Shown here piece by piece: positions 17,350 to 26,361 of a stretch of 64,000 nt of DNA; the first letter of the stretch is position 1; each line of letters begins with the position of its first letter. The translations under genes and the position numbers were made by a program. The stretch spans positions 1 through 64,000 of the forward strand of contig JACWDG010000002.1 in NCBI GenBank assembly GCA_014654245.1, given 5' to 3'. The notes under the pieces are model-generated. The model saw only the letters and a list, made by a program, of their open reading frames with translations, did no database searches and was not told the origin of the DNA. Origin of the DNA: Pelagibacterales bacterium SAG-MED09 (lineage in GTDB: Bacteria; Pseudomonadota; Alphaproteobacteria; Pelagibacterales; Pelagibacteraceae).

Positions 17350-18441
17350 TTAATTTGATATAAAGATTTTTCTAAAAATTCATCTATTTCTCCATCCAAA
17401 ACTCTATTTGGGCTAGTGCTTTCATGGTTGGTTCTATTATCTTTAACTAATTGGTAAGGTTGTAATATGTAAGATCTTATTTGGTGTCCCCATCCTATTT
17501 CAGATTTAGTTGCTTCTGTACTTTGACTTTGTTCTTCTTTTTTTTTCATTTCAAAATTATATAGTCTAGCTCTTAACATGTTCATGCATGTTTCTTTATT
17601 TTTATGTTGTGATCTCTCATTTTGACACTGGACAACTATTTTAGATGGAGTGTGAGTTATGCGTACAGCACTGTCAGTTGTATTAACGTGTTGACCTCCA
17701 GCTCCGCTTGACCGATAAGTATCAATTCTTAAATCTTTATCCAAAATTTCTATACTAATATTTTCATCTACCACAGGGTATACCCAAACACTTGCAAAAC
17801 TTGTGTGTCTTCTAGCACCTGAGTCAAATGGTGAAATCCTTACTAATCTATGAATCCCAGACTCCTTTTTTAACCAACCAAAAACATAATCGCCCTCTAT
17901 TTTTATAGTTGTAGATTTAATGCCAGCCTCATCCCCCTTATGCTCACTTACAATTTGATATTTATAGTTTTTAGCAACTGACCATTTTAAATACATTCTT
18001 CTTAACATATCTGCCCAATCTTGACTCTCTGTTCCACCTGCGCCTGCATGTATTTCGATATATGAGTCTAAAGAGTCAGCCTCGTTTGATAAAAAACATT
18101 TTATTTCATTTTTTTTTGATAATAATCTTAAATTAAGTATATTTTGATTAACTTCATTTTGTATATCTATATTGTTTTCCTCTAAGGCTAATTCATATAA
18201 ATCATTAAGATCTTTAAGCTGATTAACTGAATTATTGTAAGAATTTATTAACTCTTCAAATAATTTTTTTTCTTTTATTATTTTTTGAGATTTTGATTTA
18301 TCTTGCCAGAAGTTTTCTTCAAGCATCCTTTTATTATGACTGTCTAATTTTGAATGAATATCGTTTTTTTCAAAGATACTCCTTTACTCTATGATTTATG
18401 TTATCTATTTCTCTTTTATAATTTATATATTTATCATTCAT
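17346..18441 (-). CDS. prfB: Peptide chain release factor 2, made by programmed +1 frameshift
   Basis: RF2 recognises UGA and UAA stops. The long frame (17346-18326) holds SPF (in VRISPFDSGARRH) and the catalytic GGQ (in GAGGQHVNTTDSA) but lacks the RF2 N-terminus. That part is encoded just upstream: ATG at 18441, 23 codons ending EYL, then an in-frame TGA at 18372-18370. An AAGGAG sits three bases before CTT TGA. Skipping T at 18372 joins 18441-18373 to 18371-17346, giving 364 residues, almost the 365 of E. coli RF2. The ATG overlaps the mrcA stop as TAATG. RF2 therefore controls its own synthesis at the UGA. Confidence 0.95.
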
Positions 18442-20780
18442 TAATAAAACTTTAATATATTATTAGCATCTAATCTATTGTTATTTGAATATTTAATTTT
18501 TCCATCAAATATATTTTCAGTTTTATAAGACTCAATTATTGTATTTTTTGAACTGAATTTAGCTTTATTACCAGTATTTGGATCAACTACCATTAGTGTT
18601 ATGTTTTCTGGCACTTTAAATGGTCTAGCATCCGATTTTTTTATAGCTTTTTTAACGAATTCCTCAAATATAGGTAACGCTGCTTTAGATCCAGTTTCAA
18701 ACTTTCCCAAAGGTTGTGGATTATCCATTCCAACATAAACACCAATTACTAAATTTGATGTGAAACCTATAAACCAAGCATCTGTATTGTCGTTAGTGGT
18801 TCCAGTTTTTCCAGCTAGATTTAGTCCTAATTTTTTTAATTTTTTTCCTGTTCCTCTTTCAACAACACCTTGAAGCATTGAGGTTAGTTGATAGGCAGTC
18901 TGAGGAGATAAAATTTGCTTATAATTGTCCCCAATTTTTGGAAAATCATTACTTGTGAAAGAAATTTGATCACAATTAATACATTTTCTATTTTCATTAT
19001 TTATAATTGTGTTGCCTTCACTATCTTGAATTCGATCTATAATTATAGGTTTAATTAATTTACCTCCGTTTACAAATGAACAATATGCAGATGTAAGACT
19101 TAATAAAGTTGTTTCAGCCGAACCAAGTGAAATTGATAATAGCTCATCAGGTTCTTCAATAATATTCATTTGTTTTGAAAAATTTGCAATCTTATCTACA
19201 CCTAAGTTTTGAGCTATTCTAACTGTCATTAAATTTCTAGATTTTTCTAATCCAGTTCTTAGTGTTGAGGGGCCATAAAATTTTTTACCATAATTTTCAG
19301 GTTTCCATTTCTTTAAATCTATTCCTTGATCTAAAACTAATGGTGCATCTAAAACTAATGATGAAGGGGTGTATTCATTTTCCAATGCAAGCGCATAAAC
19401 AAAAGGTTTAAATGCTGACCCCGGCTGTCTTAAAGCTTGTGAAGCTCTATTAAACTCACTATTCTTAAAACTAAACCCACCATTTAAGGCAAGAACCCTA
19501 CCAGTGTATGGATCCATTACAACTACTCCACCATTGATTTTTGGAAGTTGCTGAAGGCTAAAAAATTTTTTTGTTTTTTTTTTTACATATATAACGTCAC
19601 CTTTTTCGAATAATTGATCAAACTCTTTTTTAGTCCATGAAATATCTTTATACTCTATTATTCCTTGAAATTTCTTTTCAGTTTCTATTATAACGTCAAA
19701 TCGATTTATTTTTTTTACAATTGCGATTTCCCAACCCAAAGATTTTTCTAATCTAAATTTTTTGTCAATCTTATCTGTCCAATTATTAGAATATTTAATA
19801 TTCTTTATTGGTCCTCTCCATCCTTTTCTTCTATCATAAGCTATAAGTCCATTTCTAAGTGATTGTGTTGCAATTTTTTGTAACTTTAAATTTATTGGAG
19901 TATTGATGTTGTAACCTTGATTATATACTTTTTCATAAGTAATCTTATTGATAATACTTTTTCTCACATCTTCTATGTAATATTGAGAGTCTTCTAAAAA
20001 AACTTTTTTTATTTTTTTTAGTTCTATAGGTTTATCTTTAAATTCTGAATAATTTTTTTTACTTATAAAATTATTTTCATACAAATTATTTAAAACTAAA
20101 TTTCTTCTAAACTTTGCAAGATCTTTATTTCTATATGGATTATACTTGCTTGGTGCTTTTGGTAATGCAGCTAGTAGAGCTGCTTCATTATAATTTAATT
20201 TTTTTATAGATTTATCAAAGTATTCTAAGCTAGCAGCTGCTACTCCATATGCTCCACTACCAAGATAAATTTGATTTAAGTATAGTTCTAGGATCCTTTC
20301 TTTTGATAAAGCTCTTTCTATCCTAAACGCCAATATTGCTTCTTTAATTTTTCGATTAATACTAACTTCATTAGTCAACAAAAAATTTTTAGCAACTTGT
20401 TGCGTGATTGTTGATGCTCCTTCTAGTCTCTTTGAATTAATAATATTATCAATATTGTTTATAACCGCTCTCATTAAACCCTTTGCGTCAACACCTGGAT
20501 GTGAAAAAAAATTTTTATCTTCTGCTGATAAAAAAGAATTGATTACATTATCTGGGATAGCCTCGTAGGGTACAAAAATTCGTTTCTCTTTAGAAAAATC
20601 AGCAACTAATTGTCCTTCTCCTGAATACATTTTGCTTGAAACTGGAGGTTTATAATTTTTTAAAAACCTATAATCAGGGATACTATTTGAAAAAGTCCAC
20701 AAAACTATCAAAATACCTATAGACAAAAGCAATAAAAAACTTAATGAAATAATTAAAATATTTTTAATTAAATTTGTCAT
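18441..20780 (-). CDS. mrcA: Penicillin-binding protein 1A (bifunctional)
   Basis: 779 residues. After an N-terminal anchor (about 7-29), the glycosyltransferase domain carries SAEDKNFFSHPG with Glu87 and GASTITQQVAKN near 121. The transpeptidase domain has Ser455-x-x-Lys458 in QPGSAFKPF, SRN in EKSRNLMTV, and KTGTTNDNTDAW near the C-terminus. It polymerises and cross-links peptidoglycan in the periplasm. prfB starts inside its stop codon and asmA follows, so cell-wall, translation and envelope genes share a transcript. Confidence 0.95.
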   Translation of the reverse strand: MTNLIKNILIISLSFLLLLSIGILIVLWTFSNSIPDYRFLKNYKPPVSSKMYSGEGQLVADFSKEKRIFVPYEAIPDNVINSFLSAEDKNFFSHPGVDAKGLMRAVINNIDNIINSKRLEGASTITQQVAKNFLLTNEVSINRKIKEAILAFRIERALSKERILELYLNQIYLGSGAYGVAAASLEYFDKSIKKLNYNEAALLAALPKAPSKYNPYRNKDLAKFRRNLVLNNLYENNFISKKNYSEFKDKPIELKKIKKVFLEDSQYYIEDVRKSIINKITYEKVYNQGYNINTPINLKLQKIATQSLRNGLIAYDRRKGWRGPIKNIKYSNNWTDKIDKKFRLEKSLGWEIAIVKKINRFDVIIETEKKFQGIIEYKDISWTKKEFDQLFEKGDVIYVKKKTKKFFSLQQLPKINGGVVVMDPYTGRVLALNGGFSFKNSEFNRASQALRQPGSAFKPFVYALALENEYTPSSLVLDAPLVLDQGIDLKKWKPENYGKKFYGPSTLRTGLEKSRNLMTVRIAQNLGVDKIANFSKQMNIIEEPDELLSISLGSAETTLLSLTSAYCSFVNGGKLIKPIIIDRIQDSEGNTIINNENRKCINCDQISFTSNDFPKIGDNYKQILSPQTAYQLTSMLQGVVERGTGKKLKKLGLNLAGKTGTTNDNTDAWFIGFTSNLVIGVYVGMDNPQPLGKFETGSKAALPIFEEFVKKAIKKSDARPFKVPENITLMVVDPNTGNKAKFSSKNTIIESYKTENIFDGKIKYSNNNRLDANNILKFY

Positions 20781-20785
20781 TTTAT

Positions 20786-20803
20786 TTCCATTATATAGTG
20801 GAA
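20786..20803. promoter_or_regulatory. Palindrome over the mrcA -10 region
   Basis: TTCCATTATATAGTGGAA is symmetric except for one pair. It contains TATAAT on the reverse strand (20795-20790), a probable mrcA -10 element that would start transcription about 3 bases before the ATG at 20780. The symmetry fits a dimeric regulator's operator. No strong -35 is visible. Confidence 0.4.
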
Positions 20804-20878
20804 TTTGTTAAAGATAAGGCAAAATTAATAAACAAAATTTTTAAATACAAAATTAATGCACAAACCTAATCAAACTAT

Positions 20879-22744
20879 ATGGAAAAAAATTTATATATCG
20901 ATGCTTCGCATCCAAATGAAACTAGAGTTGTTCTTAAATCAAATAACAATATTGAAGACTACGAATACGAAGGTTTAAAAAATACACTCATAAAGAATAA
21001 TATATACTTAGGTAAAGTAAGTAGAATTGAGCCTTCTCTTCAAGCTGCCTTTATAGACTTTGGCAGGGATAGACATGGTTTTTTATCATTTAATGATATT
21101 CAATCAGATTATTATCAAATACCTAAAAGTGATTTAGAAATAATTAAACAACAAGAACAACAGGTAAGAGAAGAATTATCAAAAGAAATTGTAGCCAAAG
21201 AGGAAAAGAATATTGCCGAAGGAAAATTAGAAATTGATGATCCATTAGAGGTGGAAAAAGATGAGGAAAACAAAGAAATCAATGAATTAAATAAAGAAAA
21301 TAAAGAAGCAGAGCTTAATGATGAAGATAATCAAGATGAAAAAGATAAAAATAATGAAAATTTAAAAGATGATAACAGTAAGCGAATTCGAAAACGTCCA
21401 TCATTTAAAAGATATAAAATTCAAGAAGTAATAAAACCTAATCAAGTAATTCTTGTTCAGGTGATAAAAGATGAAAGAGGACAAAAAGGAGCCGCACTTA
21501 GCACATTTATTTCAATAGCAGGCAAATATATTGTTTTAATGCCAAACACTCCAAAAGGAGGTGGTATATCTCGAAAAATATTTAATCCTGCGGACAGAAA
21601 AAAGATTAGGACTATTCTTAATGAAATAGAAATTCCACTAGAGATGGGTTTGATTGTTCGAACCGCAGGAAGTAACAAAACCAAAAATGAAATTAATCAA
21701 GACCTTGACACCTTAAAAAAATCATGGAATCAAATTAAAGATAATGCAATTAATTCTATTGCACCTGCTCTAATCCATCAGGAAAGTGAGATAATTAAAA
21801 GAACTTTAAGAGATATGTACGATGAAAATACAAAAAATATAATTATAGAAGGAAATGATGGGTATAAGAAAGCGCAAAATTTTATGAAAATGATGATGCC
21901 TTCTCACGTAAAAAAAATAAAAAAATATCGAGGCAAAATTCCATTATTCATTGAGGAAAATATTGAGCAAAAATTAAATCAAATTTTTGACTCTGAAATT
22001 AAATTAAATTCTGGTGGTTATTTAGTTATTAATCCAACTGAAGCTCTTGTATCAATTGACATAAATTCTGGAAGTTCAATTAAGCAAAAGAATGTTGAGA
22101 GTACTGCGCTGGATACAAATCTTGAAGCTGCTGAAGAAATTGCTAGGCAAATAAAAATTAGAGACCTCTCTGGTTTAATAATCATCGATTTTATTGATAT
22201 GCTTAGTTATGGAAATAGAAGAATGGTTGAAAGAAGATTAAAAGAAAAATGCAGATCTGATAGAGCAAGAATTCAAATTGGTAGAATAAGCAATTTTGGC
22301 TTGCTTGAAATGTCAAGACAAAGACTTCGTGAAAGTGCTGTTAAGTGGAAAGTTGAATTAACTGACGAGTCTTTTGCTCAAAAATTATTAAAAATAGTTG
22401 AATTAAAATCAGTATTAAATAAAGCTAAGTTTGTAGAACTTAAAGTTTGTGAAAAAATTTCTGATTTTTTAAAAGAAAATTTTGTTGATGATTTAACATA
22501 TTTTGAAAAAAAAAATAAAATGAAGATAGATATAATCACAGATAATTCTTTAATTATCCCTGAGTATATTATTGGTCTTAAAAATAAGTCCAAAAAGATT
22601 ATAGAACTAGTAGAACACCATGAAAAGTTAAAAAATTTAGAACAACAAAAAGTAGAGCTTAAAATTTATGATATAAAAGAAAAGAAAAAATTTATTAAGA
22701 AAAAAAATTTTAAAAAAAAATTTTATAAAAAAAAATCTAAATAA
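20879..22744 (+). CDS. rne: Ribonuclease E/G family endoribonuclease, without Zn-link
   Basis: 621 residues. The S1 domain (about 35-210) is interrupted by an acidic Glu/Asp/Lys/Asn insert at about 87-170, common in alphaproteobacterial RNase E. The DNase I-like catalytic part has Asp394 in VSIDINSGSS and Asp437 in IIIDFIDM, plus GLLEMSRQRLRES. Directly after that point E. coli-type enzymes have the zinc-binding CPxC; here the stretch is shortened and has no cysteine pair. There is no long C-terminal scaffold, only a Lys-rich tail from about 600. It processes rRNA and degrades mRNA. It diverges from mrcA. Confidence 0.92.
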   Translation: MEKNLYIDASHPNETRVVLKSNNNIEDYEYEGLKNTLIKNNIYLGKVSRIEPSLQAAFIDFGRDRHGFLSFNDIQSDYYQIPKSDLEIIKQQEQQVREELSKEIVAKEEKNIAEGKLEIDDPLEVEKDEENKEINELNKENKEAELNDEDNQDEKDKNNENLKDDNSKRIRKRPSFKRYKIQEVIKPNQVILVQVIKDERGQKGAALSTFISIAGKYIVLMPNTPKGGGISRKIFNPADRKKIRTILNEIEIPLEMGLIVRTAGSNKTKNEINQDLDTLKKSWNQIKDNAINSIAPALIHQESEIIKRTLRDMYDENTKNIIIEGNDGYKKAQNFMKMMMPSHVKKIKKYRGKIPLFIEENIEQKLNQIFDSEIKLNSGGYLVINPTEALVSIDINSGSSIKQKNVESTALDTNLEAAEEIARQIKIRDLSGLIIIDFIDMLSYGNRRMVERRLKEKCRSDRARIQIGRISNFGLLEMSRQRLRESAVKWKVELTDESFAQKLLKIVELKSVLNKAKFVELKVCEKISDFLKENFVDDLTYFEKKNKMKIDIITDNSLIIPEYIIGLKNKSKKIIELVEHHEKLKNLEQQKVELKIYDIKEKKKFIKKKNFKKKFYKKKSK

Positions 22745-23507
22745 TTCCAGTATTTGGTGATGAAGGTTTTCCCATTATGGTTTTATCAATTCTACCTGAA
22801 AGATATGACTGTCTACCTGCAATTACTGCATGTTTAAATGCTTGGGCCATCTCAAATGGTTTTTTTGCTTTAGCAATTGCTGTGTTGACCAAAACTCCAT
22901 CACAGCCCAATTCCATCGCTGTAGTTGCGTCAGAAGCTTGACCAAGTCCTGCATCGATTATCAGAGGCAATTTTGTTTGTTTTCTTATAATTTTAATATT
23001 TACTTTATTTAATATACCTAGTCCTGATCCAATTGGTGCTGCCAAAGGCATGATTGCTGAAGCTCCAACATTTTCTAATCTTTTAGCCATTAAAGGATCG
23101 TCATTACAATAAACCATAACTTTAAAACCTTCTTTAGATAAAACCTCTGTGGACTTTAAAGTTTCAATCACATCAGGAAAAAGATTTTTTTTATCTCCTA
23201 AAACTTCAAGTTTAACTAATTTCCATCCTCCGATTTCTCTTGCTAATCTCAAGGTTCTTAGGGCATCTTCAGAAGTAAAACAACCTGCTGTATTTGGCAA
23301 ATAAGTAATTTTCTTTGGATCAATATAATCCATTAATAAAGGTTTATTTTTATTCGATATATTAACTCTTCTAACTGCTACAGTAACTATATCTGCACCA
23401 GATAGCTTTATTGCTTTGGCACACTCAGACATACTTTTATATTTTCCAGTGCCTACTATAAGCCTTGAATTAAATTTTTTACCAGCAACTGTTAATTTGT
23501 CTTTCAA
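22737..23507 (-). CDS. thiG: Thiazole synthase ThiG
   Basis: 256 residues from a TTG start. ThiG joins ThiS thiocarboxylate, a glycine or tyrosine-derived imine and deoxyxylulose phosphate into the thiamine thiazole. LIVGTGKYKS near the N-terminus, the Schiff-base lysine Lys99 in VKLEVLGD, and PLIIDAGLGQASDATTAMELG with GVLVNTAIA are all present. The TTG is supported by GGAGGAGGT 7 bases upstream (23523-23515), which lies in the end of thiS. The stop overlaps the convergent rne stop by 8 bases. No other thiamine gene is in the window. Confidence 0.95.
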   Translation of the reverse strand: MKDKLTVAGKKFNSRLIVGTGKYKSMSECAKAIKLSGADIVTVAVRRVNISNKNKPLLMDYIDPKKITYLPNTAGCFTSEDALRTLRLAREIGGWKLVKLEVLGDKKNLFPDVIETLKSTEVLSKEGFKVMVYCNDDPLMAKRLENVGASAIMPLAAPIGSGLGILNKVNIKIIRKQTKLPLIIDAGLGQASDATTAMELGCDGVLVNTAIAKAKKPFEMAQAFKHAVIAGRQSYLSGRIDKTIMGKPSSPNTGII

Positions 23508-23511
23508 AAAA

Positions 23512-23730
23512 CTAACCTCCTCCTATAAAATGAACAATTTCAATAACATCTTTTTTTTTTAGTTTAATTTTATTAATTTTTTTTTTATCTAATATTTCTT
23601 TATTTAATTCTATTGCTACTTTTGTTAAAGGTATTTTAAGATCTTTTATTAATTTATCTAATGGTAATTTGTCAATAATAGTTATTATTTTCCCATTAAC
23701 TTTAATTTTTATTTTTTTTATTTTTTTCAT
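23512..23730 (-). CDS. thiS: Sulfur carrier protein ThiS
   Basis: 72 residues from the ATG at 23730. A longer frame to 23781 would overlap the divergent aroQ and add a membrane-like segment unknown in ThiS, so I reject it. The small ubiquitin-like protein begins MKKIKKIKIKVNGK and ends VIEIVHFIGGG; the terminal Gly-Gly is adenylylated and thiocarboxylated to carry sulfur for ThiG. It is unusually Lys/Ile-rich. It ends 4 bases before thiG, and its last glycine codons form the thiG ribosome binding site. Confidence 0.85.
   Translation of the reverse strand: MKKIKKIKIKVNGKIITIIDKLPLDKLIKDLKIPLTKVAIELNKEILDKKKINKIKLKKKDVIEIVHFIGGG
23515..23523 (-). promoter_or_regulatory. Shine-Dalgarno site of thiG inside thiS
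   Basis: The three C-terminal glycine codons of thiS read GGA GGA GGT, giving a full AGGAGG anti-rRNA match with the last G 8 bases from the thiG TTG. It justifies the non-ATG start and couples the two genes. Confidence 0.7.
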
Positions 23731-23746
23731 CGTATATAAGAGCTGA

Positions 23747-24196
23747 ATGAATAATAAAATAATTATTATTAATGGTCCCAATCTTAATCTATTAGGAGAA
23801 AGAGAACAATCACAATATGGATCTGTGACATTTGATAAACTTAAAGAAAAATGTGTTAAAAAAACTACAGAACTTAAAATTGATGCTGAATTCTTTCAAT
23901 CTAACATAGAGGGAGAAATTGTAACCAAAATTCAAGAAGCAAGAAAAATGTTCGATGGAATGATAATTAATGCTGCAGGTTTTACACATACATCAGTTGC
24001 TATTCGAGATGCACTTAATATTTTTAAGAAACCTATAATAGAGTTACATATATCCAATATATATAAAAGGGAGGATTTTAGACATAAATCATTAATAAGC
24101 GACGTAGTTAATGGTGGAATATTTGGTTTAGGTCCTGAAGGTTATATTTTAGCCATAATTTCATTAGAGAAGATGCTTAAAAATGAAAATAGATAA
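23747..24196 (+). CDS. aroQ: 3-dehydroquinate dehydratase, type II
   Basis: 149 residues, the standard type II length. It dehydrates 3-dehydroquinate in the shikimate pathway as a dodecamer. GPNLNLLGEREQSQYG holds the catalytic Arg19/Tyr24 region, INAAGFTHTSVAIRDAL holds the substrate-binding Asn and His, and HISNIYKREDFRHKS holds the second catalytic histidine and arginine. It heads an aroQ-accB-accC operon, a common alphaproteobacterial order, and diverges from thiS with 16 bases between starts. Confidence 0.96.
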   Translation: MNNKIIIINGPNLNLLGEREQSQYGSVTFDKLKEKCVKKTTELKIDAEFFQSNIEGEIVTKIQEARKMFDGMIINAAGFTHTSVAIRDALNIFKKPIIELHISNIYKREDFRHKSLISDVVNGGIFGLGPEGYILAIISLEKMLKNENR

Positions 24197-24617
24197 AAAA
24201 TTAATTAAAGAATTAAGTGAGTATTTAGATGAGTTTAAACTCACTGAAATAGAGTTTACAGAGAAAGATACTAAAATAAAAGTATCTAAAAACAATGTAT
24301 CTATAAATAACCAAACAGCCCCTACTATACAAAATAATCCAAGTACAAAAGATGAAACTCTTAATACAATAAATGCAAATTCAGGAAAAGAAGTAAAATC
24401 TCCTATAATTGGTACAGCATATCATGCACCTGAACCTGGGGCTAAAAAATTTGTAGAAGTTGGAAAAAAAATTAGAAAAGGTGACACAGTTATGATTGTT
24501 GAGGCAATGAAAACCATGAATCATGTACCATCAACTTCAGATGGAGTAGTTAAAGAAATTTGTGTCGATGATGGTCAGCCAGTAGAGTTTGGACAAACCA
24601 TAATAATACTAGAGTAA
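24183..24617 (+). CDS. accB: Biotin carboxyl carrier protein of acetyl-CoA carboxylase
   Basis: 144 residues. The N-terminal segment is followed by a flexible Asn/Thr/Ser linker (about 38-70) and the biotinyl domain, with Lys110 in VEAMKTMNHVPS as the biotin attachment site. It carries the carboxyl group from AccC to the transferase in fatty-acid synthesis. It overlaps aroQ by 14 bases and shares a TAATG junction with accC. Confidence 0.95.
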   Translation: MKIDKKLIKELSEYLDEFKLTEIEFTEKDTKIKVSKNNVSINNQTAPTIQNNPSTKDETLNTINANSGKEVKSPIIGTAYHAPEPGAKKFVEVGKKIRKGDTVMIVEAMKTMNHVPSTSDGVVKEICVDDGQPVEFGQTIIILE

Positions 24618-25954
24618 TGTTTAAAAAAATTCTAATTGCAAACCGTGGGGAAATTGCAGTAAGAGTTATCAGGGCATGTAAAGAATGGGGAATTTCAACT
24701 GTTGCTGTCCACTCAGATGTAGATAAGGATAGCATGCATGTAAGAATGGCTGATGAAAGTGTTTGCATAGGATCTCATCAACCAGCTAATAGTTATTTAA
24801 ACATCCCTGCTCTTATGTCTGCAATAGAAATAACAAATTCTGAGGCGGTTCATCCAGGATATGGATTTTTATCAGAAAATGCAAATTTCGCTCGAGTATT
24901 AGAAGAAAACAAAATTAAGTTTATTGGAGCATCGTCAAAGTTAATTGAAATGATGGGTGATAAAATTCAAGCAAAAAGAATAGCTAAAGAAAATGGTTTA
25001 CCAGTTATAGAAGGATCTGAAGGGGGTATCAAAAATATTAAAGAAGCAAAAGATCTATGTAAAAAAATTGGATTTCCAGTACTAATAAAAGCATCAGCTG
25101 GTGGAGGGGGTAAAGGTATGAAAATTGTTCATAAAGAGGAAGAATTTGAAACTTTGTTTTCTACTGCAAAATCTGAAGCACTAAAATATTTTGGAAATGA
25201 TGAAATTTATTTAGAGAAATTTTTTCAAAATCCAAGACACATTGAAGTACAAGTGTTGGCTGGCAAGAATAGGACTGTTCATTTACATGAGAGAGATTGC
25301 TCAGTTCAAAGAAGGCATCAAAAATTAATAGAGGAAACACCAAGTCCAGTTTTGAATGATGAAATACGAAAAAATCTATTTGAAAGAACTACAAAAATGG
25401 TAAGTAAGATTGGTTACGAAGGAGCTGGTACAGTTGAATTTATTTATGAGGATGGAAAGTTTTATTTTCTAGAAATGAATACAAGAGTTCAAGTAGAGCA
25501 TCCTGTATCTGAAATGGTTACAGGAATAGACATTATAAAAGAACAAATTTGGATAGCTTATACTGGAGAAACTGCATTAAATCAGTCGGATATAAAACCT
25601 AGAGGCCATGCAATTGAATGTCGAATAAATGCTGAGGATCCAAGTAAAAACTTTCAACCTTCTCCTGGCACCATAAATATGTGTCATCAACCATCAGGTT
25701 TTAGAACAAGAGTGGATGGAGCAATATTTCAAGGTTATAAAGTGACTCCTTATTATGATAGTATGGTTTGTAAGCTAATATGTCATGGAAGAAATCGTGA
25801 GGAAGCTATTCAAAGAATGAATAGATCTCTTGATGAATTTGTAATAGAAGGAATTACAACCACTATTCCATTGCATAAAAAATTACTAAGTCATAAAAAA
25901 TTTATAGAGTCTGATTTTAATGTTAGTTGGCTTGATAAAGAAAAAATAATTTAA
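24617..25954 (+). CDS. accC: Biotin carboxylase subunit of acetyl-CoA carboxylase
   Basis: 445 residues. The ATP-grasp enzyme carboxylates biotin on AccB. It begins MFKKILIANRGEIAVRVIRA, has the glycine-rich KASAGGGGKGMKIV loop, ERDCSVQRRHQKLIEE, EMNTRVQVEHPVSEMVTG and the C-terminal biotin carboxylase domain (GHAIECRINAEDP). Its stop interlocks with that of the convergent DUF2155 gene as TTAA. Confidence 0.97.
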   Translation: MFKKILIANRGEIAVRVIRACKEWGISTVAVHSDVDKDSMHVRMADESVCIGSHQPANSYLNIPALMSAIEITNSEAVHPGYGFLSENANFARVLEENKIKFIGASSKLIEMMGDKIQAKRIAKENGLPVIEGSEGGIKNIKEAKDLCKKIGFPVLIKASAGGGGKGMKIVHKEEEFETLFSTAKSEALKYFGNDEIYLEKFFQNPRHIEVQVLAGKNRTVHLHERDCSVQRRHQKLIEETPSPVLNDEIRKNLFERTTKMVSKIGYEGAGTVEFIYEDGKFYFLEMNTRVQVEHPVSEMVTGIDIIKEQIWIAYTGETALNQSDIKPRGHAIECRINAEDPSKNFQPSPGTINMCHQPSGFRTRVDGAIFQGYKVTPYYDSMVCKLICHGRNREEAIQRMNRSLDEFVIEGITTTIPLHKKLLSHKKFIESDFNVSWLDKEKII

Positions 25955-26361
25955 TAACAGTTTACTAACCAAATATCATAAACTGGATGGTCAAATGGTG
26001 CTATTGAGGGACTTGATGAAAACATCCATCCATTAAAAACATAAACTTTATCATTGTCATTCTTTGTCAAATCTCTGACTTGTATATATGCTTTTATTTC
26101 GGGATTATCATCTAACTCTGAATTTGTACATTTCATCACTTTAATAGCTAAATCTTTATAAATATTCTCTTCTCCATTTTTAAGATTAACAAATTCATTT
26201 TTTGAGCTTATCTTATCTAAAATTTTAATATTAGTATAACTGCCAATAAAATTATTATCATTAATTTGTGAATAAGATGTTTGATTTAAAAAAATAATGA
26301 TTATACAGCTGATTATTAGTTTATTCAGATTTCCAACTTTTATATTTTTTGTTAATAACAT
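25951..26361 (-). CDS. DUF2155-domain exported protein
   Basis: 136 residues with a signal-peptide-like start (basic residues, then a hydrophobic run at about 15-26). The mature part matches the DUF2155 (COG4765) pattern: KVMKCTNSELDDNPE, AYIQVRD, and the C-terminal FNGWMFSSSPSIAPFDHPVYDIWLVNC. Function is unknown; it is often beside accBC and the NDUFA12-like gene in alphaproteobacteria, as here. It overlaps the end of that upstream gene by 41 bases if the ATG at 26361 is used. Confidence 0.78.
   Translation of the reverse strand: MLLTKNIKVGNLNKLIISCIIIIFLNQTSYSQINDNNFIGSYTNIKILDKISSKNEFVNLKNGEENIYKDLAIKVMKCTNSELDDNPEIKAYIQVRDLTKNDNDKVYVFNGWMFSSSPSIAPFDHPVYDIWLVNCY

Noticed and set aside
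23731-23781. N-terminal extension of thiS
   Set aside because: It would add a hydrophobic stretch unknown in ThiS and overlap the divergent aroQ start.
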